A DNA stretch of 64,000 nucleotides. Source: an uncultured Clostridia bacterium. Lineage in GTDB: Bacteria; Bacillota; Clostridia; TANB77; CAG-508. The notes under the pieces were generated by a model. That model worked only from the letters and a program-made list of their open reading frames with translations, made no database searches and was not told where the DNA came from. Position numbers and translations under genes: made by a program. The DNA is taken from the NCBI GenBank assembly GCA_934120135.1, contig CAKOTK010000001.1:62001-126000 (forward strand), in the 5' to 3' direction. This document shows, piece after piece, positions 17,408-25,386 of this stretch. Positions within the stretch are counted from its first letter, which is position 1. Every line of letters begins with the position of its first letter.

Positions 17408-18347
17408 ATTTTTGTGTTGCAAAGTTTATTCCTCTTGCAACTACATCTTTCATATTTTCTATTAAATCATCTATTTCTTTTGGAGTTACTATAAAGTTAT
17501 AATCTTCTGGTGTTAATACTTCTTTTATCATTTCATATTTATCTTCTTCTTGTAATTGATTTAAAAATTCATTTGACTTTGCTTCTTCTTGAACCTTTTG
17601 AATGAATAAATCTAAACTGTCTGCAGCTATTGTTGCCGCTTCTACAACTGTTGGTATTCCTATTGCAATAACTGGCACTCCTAACGTATCTTTTGTTAGT
17701 TCTTTTCTTTCATTTCCAACCCCTGCCCCTGGAACAATCCCTGTATCTGCAAGTTGTACTGTACTGCTAATTCTTTCTATGCTTCTAGATGCAAGTGCAT
17801 CAATTACAATTATCAATTTTGGATGAATGTTTTCTACTATTCCTTTTATAACTTCTAGCGTTTCTATTCCAGTGGTTCCAAGGACCCCAGGTGCTATAGC
17901 ACTTACTGGTCTAGTATCTTTATCAAGTACATCTGGCATATAGTTTAGCAAATGTCTTGTAATATCTATTTCATTTACTACTTTAGGTCCTAATGCATCT
18001 GGTGTAACATATAAATTTCCTAATCCAACAACAAGTATATCCTCTTGTGGACCTACTAAGGCTCCAATTAAATTTTTCAATTCCTTTGTTACTGCTTCTG
18101 ATGCTTTTTGTATTTCGTCTTCTCCTGCTATTTTTAAATTTTTAATATCTATAGTAATATATGTGCCTTTTCTTTTACCTATTGCTTGTTCTCCATTATC
18201 ATTTAGTACTTTTACTCTTGATATTTTTATATCGTCTGTAAAGCTTTCTTCTTGCGTTTCTAGTCCATCCACTTCATTTGATATATTATTGGCTTTTTTA
18301 AATAAATCTCTTCTTTCTAAGGCTAAATCAGTTCTAAAATTAATCAT
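17406..18347 (-). CDS. gpr: Germination protease GPR (peptidase family A25)
   Basis: 313 residues from the ATG at 18347, which has GGAGG 6 nt upstream (an upstream in-frame start at 18377 lacks one). GPR degrades small acid-soluble spore proteins during germination and is made in the forespore as a zymogen. The N-terminal F-R-T-D-L-A-L-E motif, G-L-G-N-x-x-V-T-P-D-A-L-G-P-K-V, A-P-G-V-L-G-T-T-G-I-E-T and the I-V-I-D-A-L-A-S-R-S block with the likely catalytic Asp are present. A GAATA-N17-AATAATA motif upstream resembles a sigma-G promoter. Confidence 0.96.
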   Translation of the reverse strand: MINFRTDLALERRDLFKKANNISNEVDGLETQEESFTDDIKISRVKVLNDNGEQAIGKRKGTYITIDIKNLKIAGEDEIQKASEAVTKELKNLIGALVGPQEDILVVGLGNLYVTPDALGPKVVNEIDITRHLLNYMPDVLDKDTRPVSAIAPGVLGTTGIETLEVIKGIVENIHPKLIIVIDALASRSIERISSTVQLADTGIVPGAGVGNERKELTKDTLGVPVIAIGIPTVVEAATIAADSLDLFIQKVQEEAKSNEFLNQLQEEDKYEMIKEVLTPEDYNFIVTPKEIDDLIENMKDVVARGINFATQK

Positions 18348-18365
18348 ATAATCTACCTCCAAAAA

Positions 18366-18394
18366 TATTATTTCCAAAAACTACATGATTATTC
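18366..18394 (-). promoter_or_regulatory. Possible sigma-G promoter of gpr
   Basis: Minus-strand GAATA (18390-18394) and AATAATA (18366-18372) with a 17-nt spacer, 18 nt before the gpr ATG. Compare the Bacillus sigma-G consensus GNATA/CATNNTA. The same arrangement lies before the gerA operon. Confidence 0.4.
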
Positions 18395-18404
18395 TAAAAA
18401 ACAC

Positions 18405-18433
18405 TTGATATTTTTTGTTTTTTTTGCTATTAT
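18405..18433 (+). promoter_or_regulatory. Promoter of tRNA-Leu
   Basis: TTGATA (18405-18410) and TATTAT (18428-18433) with a 17-nt spacer, about 20 nt before the tRNA. Confidence 0.6.
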
Positions 18434-18452
18434 ATGTAGGTAATATTTTTAT

Positions 18453-18539
18453 GCAGGTGTGGCGGAATTGGCAGACGCACAGGACTCAAAATCCTGCGAA
18501 GTAACATTCGTGTGGGTTCGACCCCCACCACCTGCACCA
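18453..18539 (+). tRNA. tRNA-Leu (anticodon CAA)
   Basis: 87 nt including an encoded CCA. The acceptor stem GCAGGTG/CACCTGC is perfect. The anticodon arm CAGGA-CTCAAAA-TCCTG puts CAA at positions 34-36, which reads UUG. The variable arm is long (class II), and the T arm GTGGG-TTCGACC-CCCAC is intact. It stands alone between gpr and a large unknown gene. Confidence 0.97.
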
Positions 18540-18540
18540 C

Positions 18541-18573
18541 AAAAAATCTCTAGATTTTTCTAGAGATTTTTTT
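18541..18573 (+). terminator. Terminator of tRNA-Leu
   Basis: Inverted repeat AAATCTCTAGA / TCTAGAGATTT followed by TTTTTTT; A-rich on the other side, so it may also serve the minus-strand gene ending at 18572. Confidence 0.85.
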
Positions 18574-20875
18574 ATTTCACATTATATTCAATGCAGTGTA
18601 CCTTAATTATTTTACTTGTGTATTCACCTTGTAAAGAGTTTATCTTAAAGTCTTCTTTATTTGTTTCTACTAGTTTGTATTTGCTTAAGTCAACTAATAC
18701 TTCATCTGATAAGTTCATTCCTAATGGTAATGTCTGGTTTGTATTGTCATAAAATGTAATGTTTGAATAATACAATACTTGCATAGCTTCTTTTAGATTT
18801 ACTTTGTATAAGTATATTTCATCTTCTGATTTATTCTCATTAACCGCTTCATTTTCACTCAAATGAAATATGTTCAAATTTTTAGTATCTAGTTCTTTGT
18901 TAGAAGTTAGATATAGTGAAATATTTTGAAATGTTATTATTTTACAAAATGCTTCTTTTAGTAGATTTAAGTAATTTCTTAGAGTATCTATATATAGGTC
19001 TAAGTCTGTTTGCTTATTTATGTTTAGTACTTTATATTTATCTTTTTCTATTTCTCTGTGCTTTTTATTATCTATAGTCTTTATTTTAGTAATGTCTTCC
19101 GAAAGACCTCCAAATATGTCAAAATCCTTTAATTCCACTGTTTCTATATTATCTTCATAACTTGTTTTTAATTTTTGCAATTCTTGCTCTAATAATTTCT
19201 TTTGTGTTGCTGTTAGTTTATCACTTTTAGTTTTATTTAGTATTTGCGCTGATATCAATGACTGTTTAACTGCAAATATTGCATCTGTTTCGTTCTTAGA
19301 TAGCTTTCTTCTTTGAACTTCATCTGCTTTTTTTCCAAAATCTTCAATATCTTCTTCATAATTAAAGCTTTTGCCTATCTTTTCTTTTTCAATGTTTTCA
19401 TCATCTTCTCCTTCATTCAAGCTAGGTAATTCATCTTTATTGGTGAACTTCCAAAATTCAAAAATGCTTTTTTTATGAAGTTCTATTTCATTTAAATAAA
19501 TATTTGCATTTTTTATTTTTCTTTCTAGATTTACTTGTTTTAGTTCTAGAGCTTTTTCATCTATTTTTAGCGCTTTTACCATTTTCTGTCTTGCTTCTAG
19601 TTTAGTACACACCTCTATTAAATCTTCAATTGTGTACTGTTTTGTTTGCGTTTCTACATTCTCCTCTTTGTCTTGTTTTTCTATTTTTTTCTCTGTATTA
19701 TTTTGCTTATTCTTATTTATTGGTTTTAGTTCTTTTTTTCTTGTTGAAAAATAATATTTGACTTTTCCTAAAAAACTTTTTTTACATTCCAAGAAAGTAG
19801 ATATTTGACGTTGTTTACTTAGGTATTCTTCGTTTTGCTTTTCAACTTCTTCTTTTATTTTTTGTAATTTTGCTTGTGCTTCTTGTATTTTCTTTTCTTC
19901 TAAGTTGATTAACATTCTTTTTTGATTTGCCTCAAATTGTATAAAATCTGTTAGATTTTCATAGCTAATTTCTTTTTCTCCTAATGTAGTTTTTAGCGAA
20001 AACTCTAGTGAACCTTCATCATTTATTTTTGTTTTGAAATTAAAATCATCTGGAAATGCTGTTGACAAAATAAATAAAGCTTTGATTAACTTGTACTGTT
20101 TTAATGCTTGTTCTTTGCTGTCTAAAGTTATTATATAATCGCTTTTTATCTTTTCATAAACATTAGCTCTTCCTACTATTTTGATACACATTTTTTGTTT
20201 TTTATCATATACTTCAAAAATATTAGGCCATTCCTTAGTGTAATACCACAAATAATTTTCCAAATCAGTTATTTGACTTTTTAGCAAATAGCTTCCTGAA
20301 TATTCTTGATAAGTAATTGGTACAAATATGGTTTCTTTTTTTCTATTTTTTTTGCTTTCTATTTGTTTTTTTAGTAAATAAAATAGTGCTGAATTATTAT
20401 ATTCATTTGTTGGAACTAACATAAAGTATTGATCTGATACATCTGAATAATATATTTGCCATGTATAATTTCCATCATATTTCACTTGATTAGGTATCTG
20501 CTCATTTAATTTTTCTTGTTCTTTCTCTACTTTTTTTATGTCTTCTATATTTGTGTCATTAAGTAATTTCAAAAATGTAGCAAACTTTTCGACGTTTTGC
20601 TCTGTCTTTGAGTCTAAATAGTTTCCAATTGGACTACTTAATTTATATTTTTCATTTAAATTGGTTAGTCTATCTGTTGGAGTTAAAAGGATTTCAATAT
20701 TATTTACATCAATATATTTATATACTTTATATGTTGTGTCATTATATGATTTTAAAGGTCTAAAAGAAAATGGAGTAAATTCAGTCAGAAATTTTGGTAC
20801 TCTTTCTAAATTTAACCCAATGTATTCTAGCTTTTCTTTTAATTTTTCTTTATCTTCTGCAATATTTTTACGCAT
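18572..20875 (-). CDS. Large hydrophilic coiled-coil protein, unknown function
   Basis: 767 residues from the ATG at 20875, with GGGAGG 6 nt upstream; an earlier in-frame start at 20959 has no ribosome site. No signal peptide or clear membrane helix. Residues about 330-370 and 470-520 look like coiled coil (runs of E, K, Q with heptad leucines). A Lys/Asn/Glu-rich linker around residue 400-430 separates an N-terminal mixed alpha/beta region from a helical middle; the last 120 residues are again mixed. No enzyme motif or known family recognised. It is monocistronic, between tRNA-Leu and an HD-domain gene on the other strand. Confidence 0.75.
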   Translation of the reverse strand: MRKNIAEDKEKLKEKLEYIGLNLERVPKFLTEFTPFSFRPLKSYNDTTYKVYKYIDVNNIEILLTPTDRLTNLNEKYKLSSPIGNYLDSKTEQNVEKFATFLKLLNDTNIEDIKKVEKEQEKLNEQIPNQVKYDGNYTWQIYYSDVSDQYFMLVPTNEYNNSALFYLLKKQIESKKNRKKETIFVPITYQEYSGSYLLKSQITDLENYLWYYTKEWPNIFEVYDKKQKMCIKIVGRANVYEKIKSDYIITLDSKEQALKQYKLIKALFILSTAFPDDFNFKTKINDEGSLEFSLKTTLGEKEISYENLTDFIQFEANQKRMLINLEEKKIQEAQAKLQKIKEEVEKQNEEYLSKQRQISTFLECKKSFLGKVKYYFSTRKKELKPINKNKQNNTEKKIEKQDKEENVETQTKQYTIEDLIEVCTKLEARQKMVKALKIDEKALELKQVNLERKIKNANIYLNEIELHKKSIFEFWKFTNKDELPSLNEGEDDENIEKEKIGKSFNYEEDIEDFGKKADEVQRRKLSKNETDAIFAVKQSLISAQILNKTKSDKLTATQKKLLEQELQKLKTSYEDNIETVELKDFDIFGGLSEDITKIKTIDNKKHREIEKDKYKVLNINKQTDLDLYIDTLRNYLNLLKEAFCKIITFQNISLYLTSNKELDTKNLNIFHLSENEAVNENKSEDEIYLYKVNLKEAMQVLYYSNITFYDNTNQTLPLGMNLSDEVLVDLSKYKLVETNKEDFKINSLQGEYTSKIIKVHCIEYNVK

Positions 20876-21022
20876 TTTTTCCTCCCGATCTGTATGCTTC
20901 CTTGCAAAAATATTATATAATACTAAAAAATATTTTTCAATATTTATTGTATATTTCATAAAAATGGTATGACTTTTTTGTTTTTTATAGTATAATGTCA
21001 GTTATGTAAGGAGTGAATATTT

Positions 21023-21664
21023 ATGAAGATAAATGAAGATTTGAAAAAATATATTGAAGAGAATATTTTTCCAGAGTATGCCAAAAATGATTTAGGACAT
21101 AATATAAAGCATATTCAATATGTAATAGATAGAAGTTTTAAATTTGCGGATACTGTGCCAAATGTTAATTATGATATAGTATACACTGTAGCAGCTTATC
21201 ACGATATTGGTCATCATATAGACTCTAAAAGACATGAAATAGTGTCTGGTGAAATTATGTCCAAGGACGAAAATTTAAAGAGATTTTTTTCAGCTGATGA
21301 ATTAAAAATTATTAGAGAAGCTATTGAAGACCATAGAGCTTCTGCCGACCATGAACCTAGAAGTATTTATGGAAAAATAGTATCTACTGCTGATAGAAAT
21401 AATACTGTTGAGACCTGTTTAAAAAGATCTTATACATATGGAAGAAAGCTTAATCCTGAAGCAACTGATGATGAATTATTTGATAGAGCATATGAACACT
21501 TAAAAATAAAATTTGGTGAAAATGGATATGCTAAATTCTTTTTTAAAGATGATGTTTATGAGAAATTTCTAAAAGATATAAGGAATTTGTTATCTGATAA
21601 AGATAATTATATAGAGACACAAAGAGATTATATAAATAAGTTAAAAGAAAATGGAGAATTATAA
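21023..21664 (+). CDS. HD-domain phosphohydrolase
   Basis: 213 residues. HD metal site: His in N-I-K-H-I-Q-Y-V, the doublet in A-A-Y-H-D-I-G-H-H, and downstream D-H-R-A-S-A-D-H with S-T-A-D-R. Such single-domain HD proteins hydrolyse nucleotides or phosphoesters; the substrate is unknown. The start is preceded by AAGGAG. A hairpin terminator directly follows the stop. Confidence 0.85.
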   Translation: MKINEDLKKYIEENIFPEYAKNDLGHNIKHIQYVIDRSFKFADTVPNVNYDIVYTVAAYHDIGHHIDSKRHEIVSGEIMSKDENLKRFFSADELKIIREAIEDHRASADHEPRSIYGKIVSTADRNNTVETCLKRSYTYGRKLNPEATDDELFDRAYEHLKIKFGENGYAKFFFKDDVYEKFLKDIRNLLSDKDNYIETQRDYINKLKENGEL

Positions 21665-21696
21665 ATACTAGTTAGCCTTTTGAGCTAACTAGTATT
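21664..21696. terminator. Bidirectional terminator
   Basis: 13-bp inverted repeat AATACTAGTTAGC / GCTAACTAGTATT around a 7-nt loop, between the converging HD and NT5C-like genes. Confidence 0.8.
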
Positions 21697-21699
21697 CTT

Positions 21700-22314
21700 T
21701 TAAACTAATACTGCTTTATTAACTATTTTTTTGTATTTATCATAAATTTGTACCCATGAATATGCTCTTTCTAAATCTGGTGTTTCTACTCCTTGGTTGC
21801 AAATTGATGTATATAAAATTGTTCTTATATTTCCAGATTGCACGTTTCTACAATGTTTTATGCTATCATCTATAAATAAATCTATATCATTTTCTTTTGC
21901 AACTTTTAGTTTATCCTTTGCTCCCAAAACTAGCTTATCATATACTATTCCGTTTTTGTCAAGCCATTTTCTTGTATAGTCTTCTATTTCTGTACTACCT
22001 TCTGTCTCTTCATATCTAGAAGTAATTATTATTATATTGTTTCCTTCTTCTTTTAGCTTTTCTAATACTTCTGCTACGCAGTCTTTTGGTCTAGCTACTG
22101 TTAATACTTTTATAAAATATTTTTTCCAAAATAATTCTATTTGCTCATTTGTCCAATGAGAATATAATGTTTCTATTTGATTATGGTCAGAAATTTTGCC
22201 ATATTGTTTAGGTTCTCCACTGTTTCCTAGCTCTATGTCAAATTTTTGCGAGTCTGCAAATATTGTTTCAAATGAGTTTGATATTGTATCATCTACATCT
22301 ATTCCTATGTTCAT
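21700..22314 (-). CDS. HAD-superfamily 5'(3')-deoxyribonucleotidase-like phosphatase (NT5C type)
   Basis: 204 residues from the ATG at 22314 (GGAGG 7 nt upstream; the in-frame start at 22356 is unsupported). HAD motif I is D-V-D-D-T, motif II the Ser/Thr in I-I-I-T-S-R, motif III the Lys in A-K-D-K-L-K, and motif IV D-L-F-I-D-D-S. This set fits the NT5C/YqfW-type nucleotidases; the natural substrate is unknown. Confidence 0.85.
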   Translation of the reverse strand: MNIGIDVDDTISNSFETIFADSQKFDIELGNSGEPKQYGKISDHNQIETLYSHWTNEQIELFWKKYFIKVLTVARPKDCVAEVLEKLKEEGNNIIIITSRYEETEGSTEIEDYTRKWLDKNGIVYDKLVLGAKDKLKVAKENDIDLFIDDSIKHCRNVQSGNIRTILYTSICNQGVETPDLERAYSWVQIYDKYKKIVNKAVLV

Positions 22315-22461
22315 CTTGTTCCTCCATTCGTAATTTTTATTTTGTAATTTTATCATACTATTTTGTGAATAACAAGCTAGTTTATGTTTTTTAAAATTGT
22401 TATATATTTTTTTAATAATTTAATGTATAATATACTAAATTAAGAAAGGGCTAATTTTAAT

Positions 22462-23172
22462 ATGACAAGTTTTGTTTTGAAGTGTATAGCAATGATTACA
22501 ATGCTTATAGACCATACTAGTATTGCATATTTTGGGTATACTACTTTATTTAATGTAATTGGAAGAATTGCTTTTCCTATATTCGCTTTTCAAATTTCTG
22601 AAGGGTATATACATACTAATAATTTGAAAAAATATTTTATTAGATTGTTTTTGTTTGCAATAATTTCACAAATTCCCTTTATGTTATTTAATTCTATGCT
22701 TATAGATAATTTTTCTTTTAACATTTTTGGTACTTTATTTGCAGGTTTACTTGCTATTTGGTTATATGATAAGATTTCAAACTGTACTTTCGAACTTACT
22801 AAAGATAAAAAATTTAACTTAACAATAAATAAAATATTTGGCTTTATTCCTGCTATATTATTATGTATAGTTTCTGAAGTATGCTGTTTTGATTATGGCT
22901 TTTGGGGTGTTGCAATAATATTTTTGTTTTACTTTTTTAAGAATGATAAGCTTGGTATGGTAATATTTTATATCACTGCTTGTATTATTAAGTATGGTGT
23001 TAATATTATTGTTTATGGATATCATTACCTATATGTACTTTTATGTATTGGCACAATTCTACCTATAATATTCATTTTCCTATATAACGGAAAACAAGGC
23101 AAAAAGATAAAGTATTTGCTTTATGCTTTCTACCCTATTCATTTGTTGATTTTGTATTGCATTTTTAAATAA
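22462..23172 (+). CDS. TraX-family membrane protein
   Basis: 236 residues with about seven hydrophobic helices. The N-terminal L-K-C-I-A-M-I-T-M-L-I-D-H and I-G-R-I-A-F-P-I-F-A-F motifs are the hallmarks of the TraX family, named for the F-pilin acetylase; chromosomal members in Firmicutes are probably membrane acyltransferases of unknown substrate. A GAAAGGG ribosome site precedes the ATG. Confidence 0.9.
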   Translation: MTSFVLKCIAMITMLIDHTSIAYFGYTTLFNVIGRIAFPIFAFQISEGYIHTNNLKKYFIRLFLFAIISQIPFMLFNSMLIDNFSFNIFGTLFAGLLAIWLYDKISNCTFELTKDKKFNLTINKIFGFIPAILLCIVSEVCCFDYGFWGVAIIFLFYFFKNDKLGMVIFYITACIIKYGVNIIVYGYHYLYVLLCIGTILPIIFIFLYNGKQGKKIKYLLYAFYPIHLLILYCIFK

Positions 23173-23195
23173 ACAGACCTATAACAGGTCTGTTT
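23171..23195. terminator. Bidirectional terminator after traX-like gene
   Basis: Perfect 10-bp inverted repeat AAACAGACCT / AGGTCTGTTT with a 5-nt loop between converging genes. Confidence 0.85.
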
Positions 23196-23202
23196 TATTA
23201 TT

Positions 23203-23709
23203 TTAATATTCAGATATATCTTTTATTAAATTGTTCTTTTCCCCAAGAACTATTTTACCATCTTTTCCGCTAAGGATTAACGGTAAAACTATTTTCTGAT
23301 TATTTCCCTCATATTCTATACCAACTTTTGGAACGACTTCAGCCGTTTCTGCTTTTATAAGTATAGGTTCACTTACATTTTCTGCAATAACCTTGTCTAT
23401 TACAATTTCTCCAGCTTCTGTAACTTTGTATGTCCAAACTTTAATTTTTGAATCTTTTCCTTTAGGAACTACTACAAATTGATCTTCATCTCCTGAAGTA
23501 ATTGTAGTAAGTTTACTAAAATCCTCACTACCATTCAAATACTTTTCACTAAAATCTTTTTCTTTTCCATTAGCTATAAATCCTATTGCTAAACATTGTT
23601 CTCCCTCAAATGTTACTTTAGTAGCATTTTTTGGAATCAATAAATAAACTCCCACTGCAAGTGCAGCAACAACTATTACTGCTAATATAATTAATAATAC
23701 TTTTTTCAT
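23203..23709 (-). CDS. Membrane-anchored extracytoplasmic protein, unknown function
   Basis: 168 residues. Residues 5-26 form one hydrophobic helix after a Lys-Lys start and no lipobox Cys is present, so it is probably an N-terminally anchored protein with the rest outside the membrane. The remainder is beta-rich and acidic with no recognised motif. A good AGGAGG site precedes the start. It diverges from spoIVA. Confidence 0.75.
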   Translation of the reverse strand: MKKVLLIILAVIVVAALAVGVYLLIPKNATKVTFEGEQCLAIGFIANGKEKDFSEKYLNGSEDFSKLTTITSGDEDQFVVVPKGKDSKIKVWTYKVTEAGEIVIDKVIAENVSEPILIKAETAEVVPKVGIEYEGNNQKIVLPLILSGKDGKIVLGEKNNLIKDISEY

Positions 23710-23787
23710 AAATACTCCTCCTTTTGTTTTTATTATATTATAAGTTTTATTTTTTTTAAAGTACTTATGAAATAATTTTAAATTTTT

Positions 23788-23819
23788 GTCATAAGTTTTG
23801 GATTGGCTAAATATACATT
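23788..23819 (+). promoter_or_regulatory. Possible sigma-E promoter of spoIVA
   Basis: GTCATAAG-like upstream element and TATACATT (23812-23819) resemble the sigma-E -10 consensus CATACANT. spoIVA is sigma-E controlled in other sporulators. The -35 match is weak. Confidence 0.35.
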
Positions 23820-23866
23820 AAATAAAGTTTAGTACAAACATTTCTTAGAGGGGGTTTAAATAATTC

Positions 23867-25349
23867 ATGGATGAGAATTTAAAGTTATATCAAGATATAG
23901 CAGAACGTACTGATGGCGACATTTATGTTGGTGTTGTTGGCCCTGTACGTACTCGGAAAGTCAACTTTTATTAAAAATTTTATGGATTTACTTGTTATTC
24001 CAAATATTGATAACGAGTATAAAAAAGAAAGAGCTAGAGACGAACTTCCACAAAGTGCTGGTGGAAGAACCATTATGACTACTGAGCCTAAGTTTATTCC
24101 AAATGAGGCTGTTGAAATTACAATAGGAGATAATTTAATGTTCAAGACAAGGCTTGTAGATTGTGTTGGTTATTTAGTTAATAATGCTATTGGCTATTTA
24201 GAAGACGATATGCCTCGTATGGTAAAAACGCCTTGGTATGAGGAAGAAATACCTTTTGAAGAAGCTGCTGAAATTGGCACTAGAAAAGTAATAGCTGAAC
24301 ATTCTACTATTGGTATTTTAGTAACTACTGATGGAAGTATTACAGATATTCCTAGAGAAGATTATATCAATGCTGAGGAACGCGTTGTAAAGGAATTAAA
24401 AGAGCTTAACAAACCTTTTGTTATTGTTTTAAATAGTGATGATCCATTTTCTGATTATACTAAAGCTTTAGCTAAAAAACTAGAAGAAAAATATGGTGTG
24501 TCTGTCTTACCTACTGACTGTGCTAGATTAGATATTGAAGATATTGATGACATCTTTAGTAAGATTTTATATGAGTTTCCTATTGAAACAATTAATATTG
24601 ATTTTCCTCGTTGGGTTGATGGTTTACCTGATGATCACTGGTTAAAAGTTGAATTGTATGACGAAATTGAAAAGGCTTTTGATAATATTCGTATACTAAA
24701 ACAAGTAGATAGTAGTATTGGTCAACTTCAAAATACTAAAGTTATTACTAGAACTTCATTAACTGAAGTTAGACTTGGTGAAGGCAGTGTAAGAGTTTCT
24801 ATCGAATTAGTTGACGAGTTATTCTATAAAGTTTTAACAGAAATTTCTGGTGTTGAGATTGATAATGAAGGTGCACTATTTAGCACTATGACAGAGTTTG
24901 CAAGAACTAAAAAACAATATGATAAAATTGCATATGCTTTAGAAGAAGTAAAAGCCACTGGTTATGGAATTGTAACTCCTTCAATTGATGAATTGATTTT
25001 AGAAGAACCTGAAATGGTAAAACAAGGTACTCGCTTTGGAGTAAAATTAAAAGCTAAAGCTCCAAGTATACATATGATAAGAGCAGATATTGAAACCGAA
25101 GTATCTCCTATTGTTGGTAGCGAAAAACAGTCTGAAGATTTGGTAAATTACCTACTTTCTGAATTTGAATCAGACCCTAAGAAAATTTGGGAGTCTAACA
25201 TTTTTGGTAAAAACTTACATGAACTTGTTAATGAAGGATTGCAAAATAAACTGGCTAGAATGCCGGATGATGCTCAAGCTAAACTTCAAGAGACATTAGA
25301 GCGTATTGTTAATGAAGGCAGTGGTGGACTAATTTGTATAATTCTTTAA
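23867..25349 (+). pseudogene. spoIVA: Stage IV sporulation protein A, interrupted by a +1 frameshift
   Basis: SpoIVA is the ATPase that polymerises on the forespore surface as the basement of the spore coat. The true start is the ATG at 23867, after AGAGGGGG. The first 29 codons read like a normal SpoIVA N-terminus up to the P-loop (G-V-V-G-P-V-R-T). One extra base, C at about 23954, then shifts the frame and gives a stop at 23972. Removing that C restores G-K-S-T-F-I and an uninterrupted frame to 25349. The rest is full length: D-C-V-G-Y Walker B, W-Y-E-E-E-I-P-F-E-E-A-A-E-I-G-T-R-K, the mid domain, and the conserved C-terminal G-S-G-G-L-I-C-I-I-L. Either a sequencing/assembly error or a real null mutation. 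Confidence 0.93.
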
Positions 25350-25357
25350 ATTAAAAG

Positions 25358-25386
25358 GTCAGTTTGGGAATTACTCCCAAACTGAC
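25358..25386. terminator. Bidirectional terminator between spoIVA and the DnaB-like gene
   Basis: Perfect 12-bp inverted repeat GTCAGTTTGGGA / TCCCAAACTGAC with a 5-nt loop, then TATTTTTG on the + strand. Confidence 0.88.

Noticed and set aside
23913..25349. spoIVA start at the downstream-frame ATG 23913
   Set aside because: It lacks a ribosome site and encodes a non-homologous, hydrophobic start; the true N-terminus is in the other frame from 23867.
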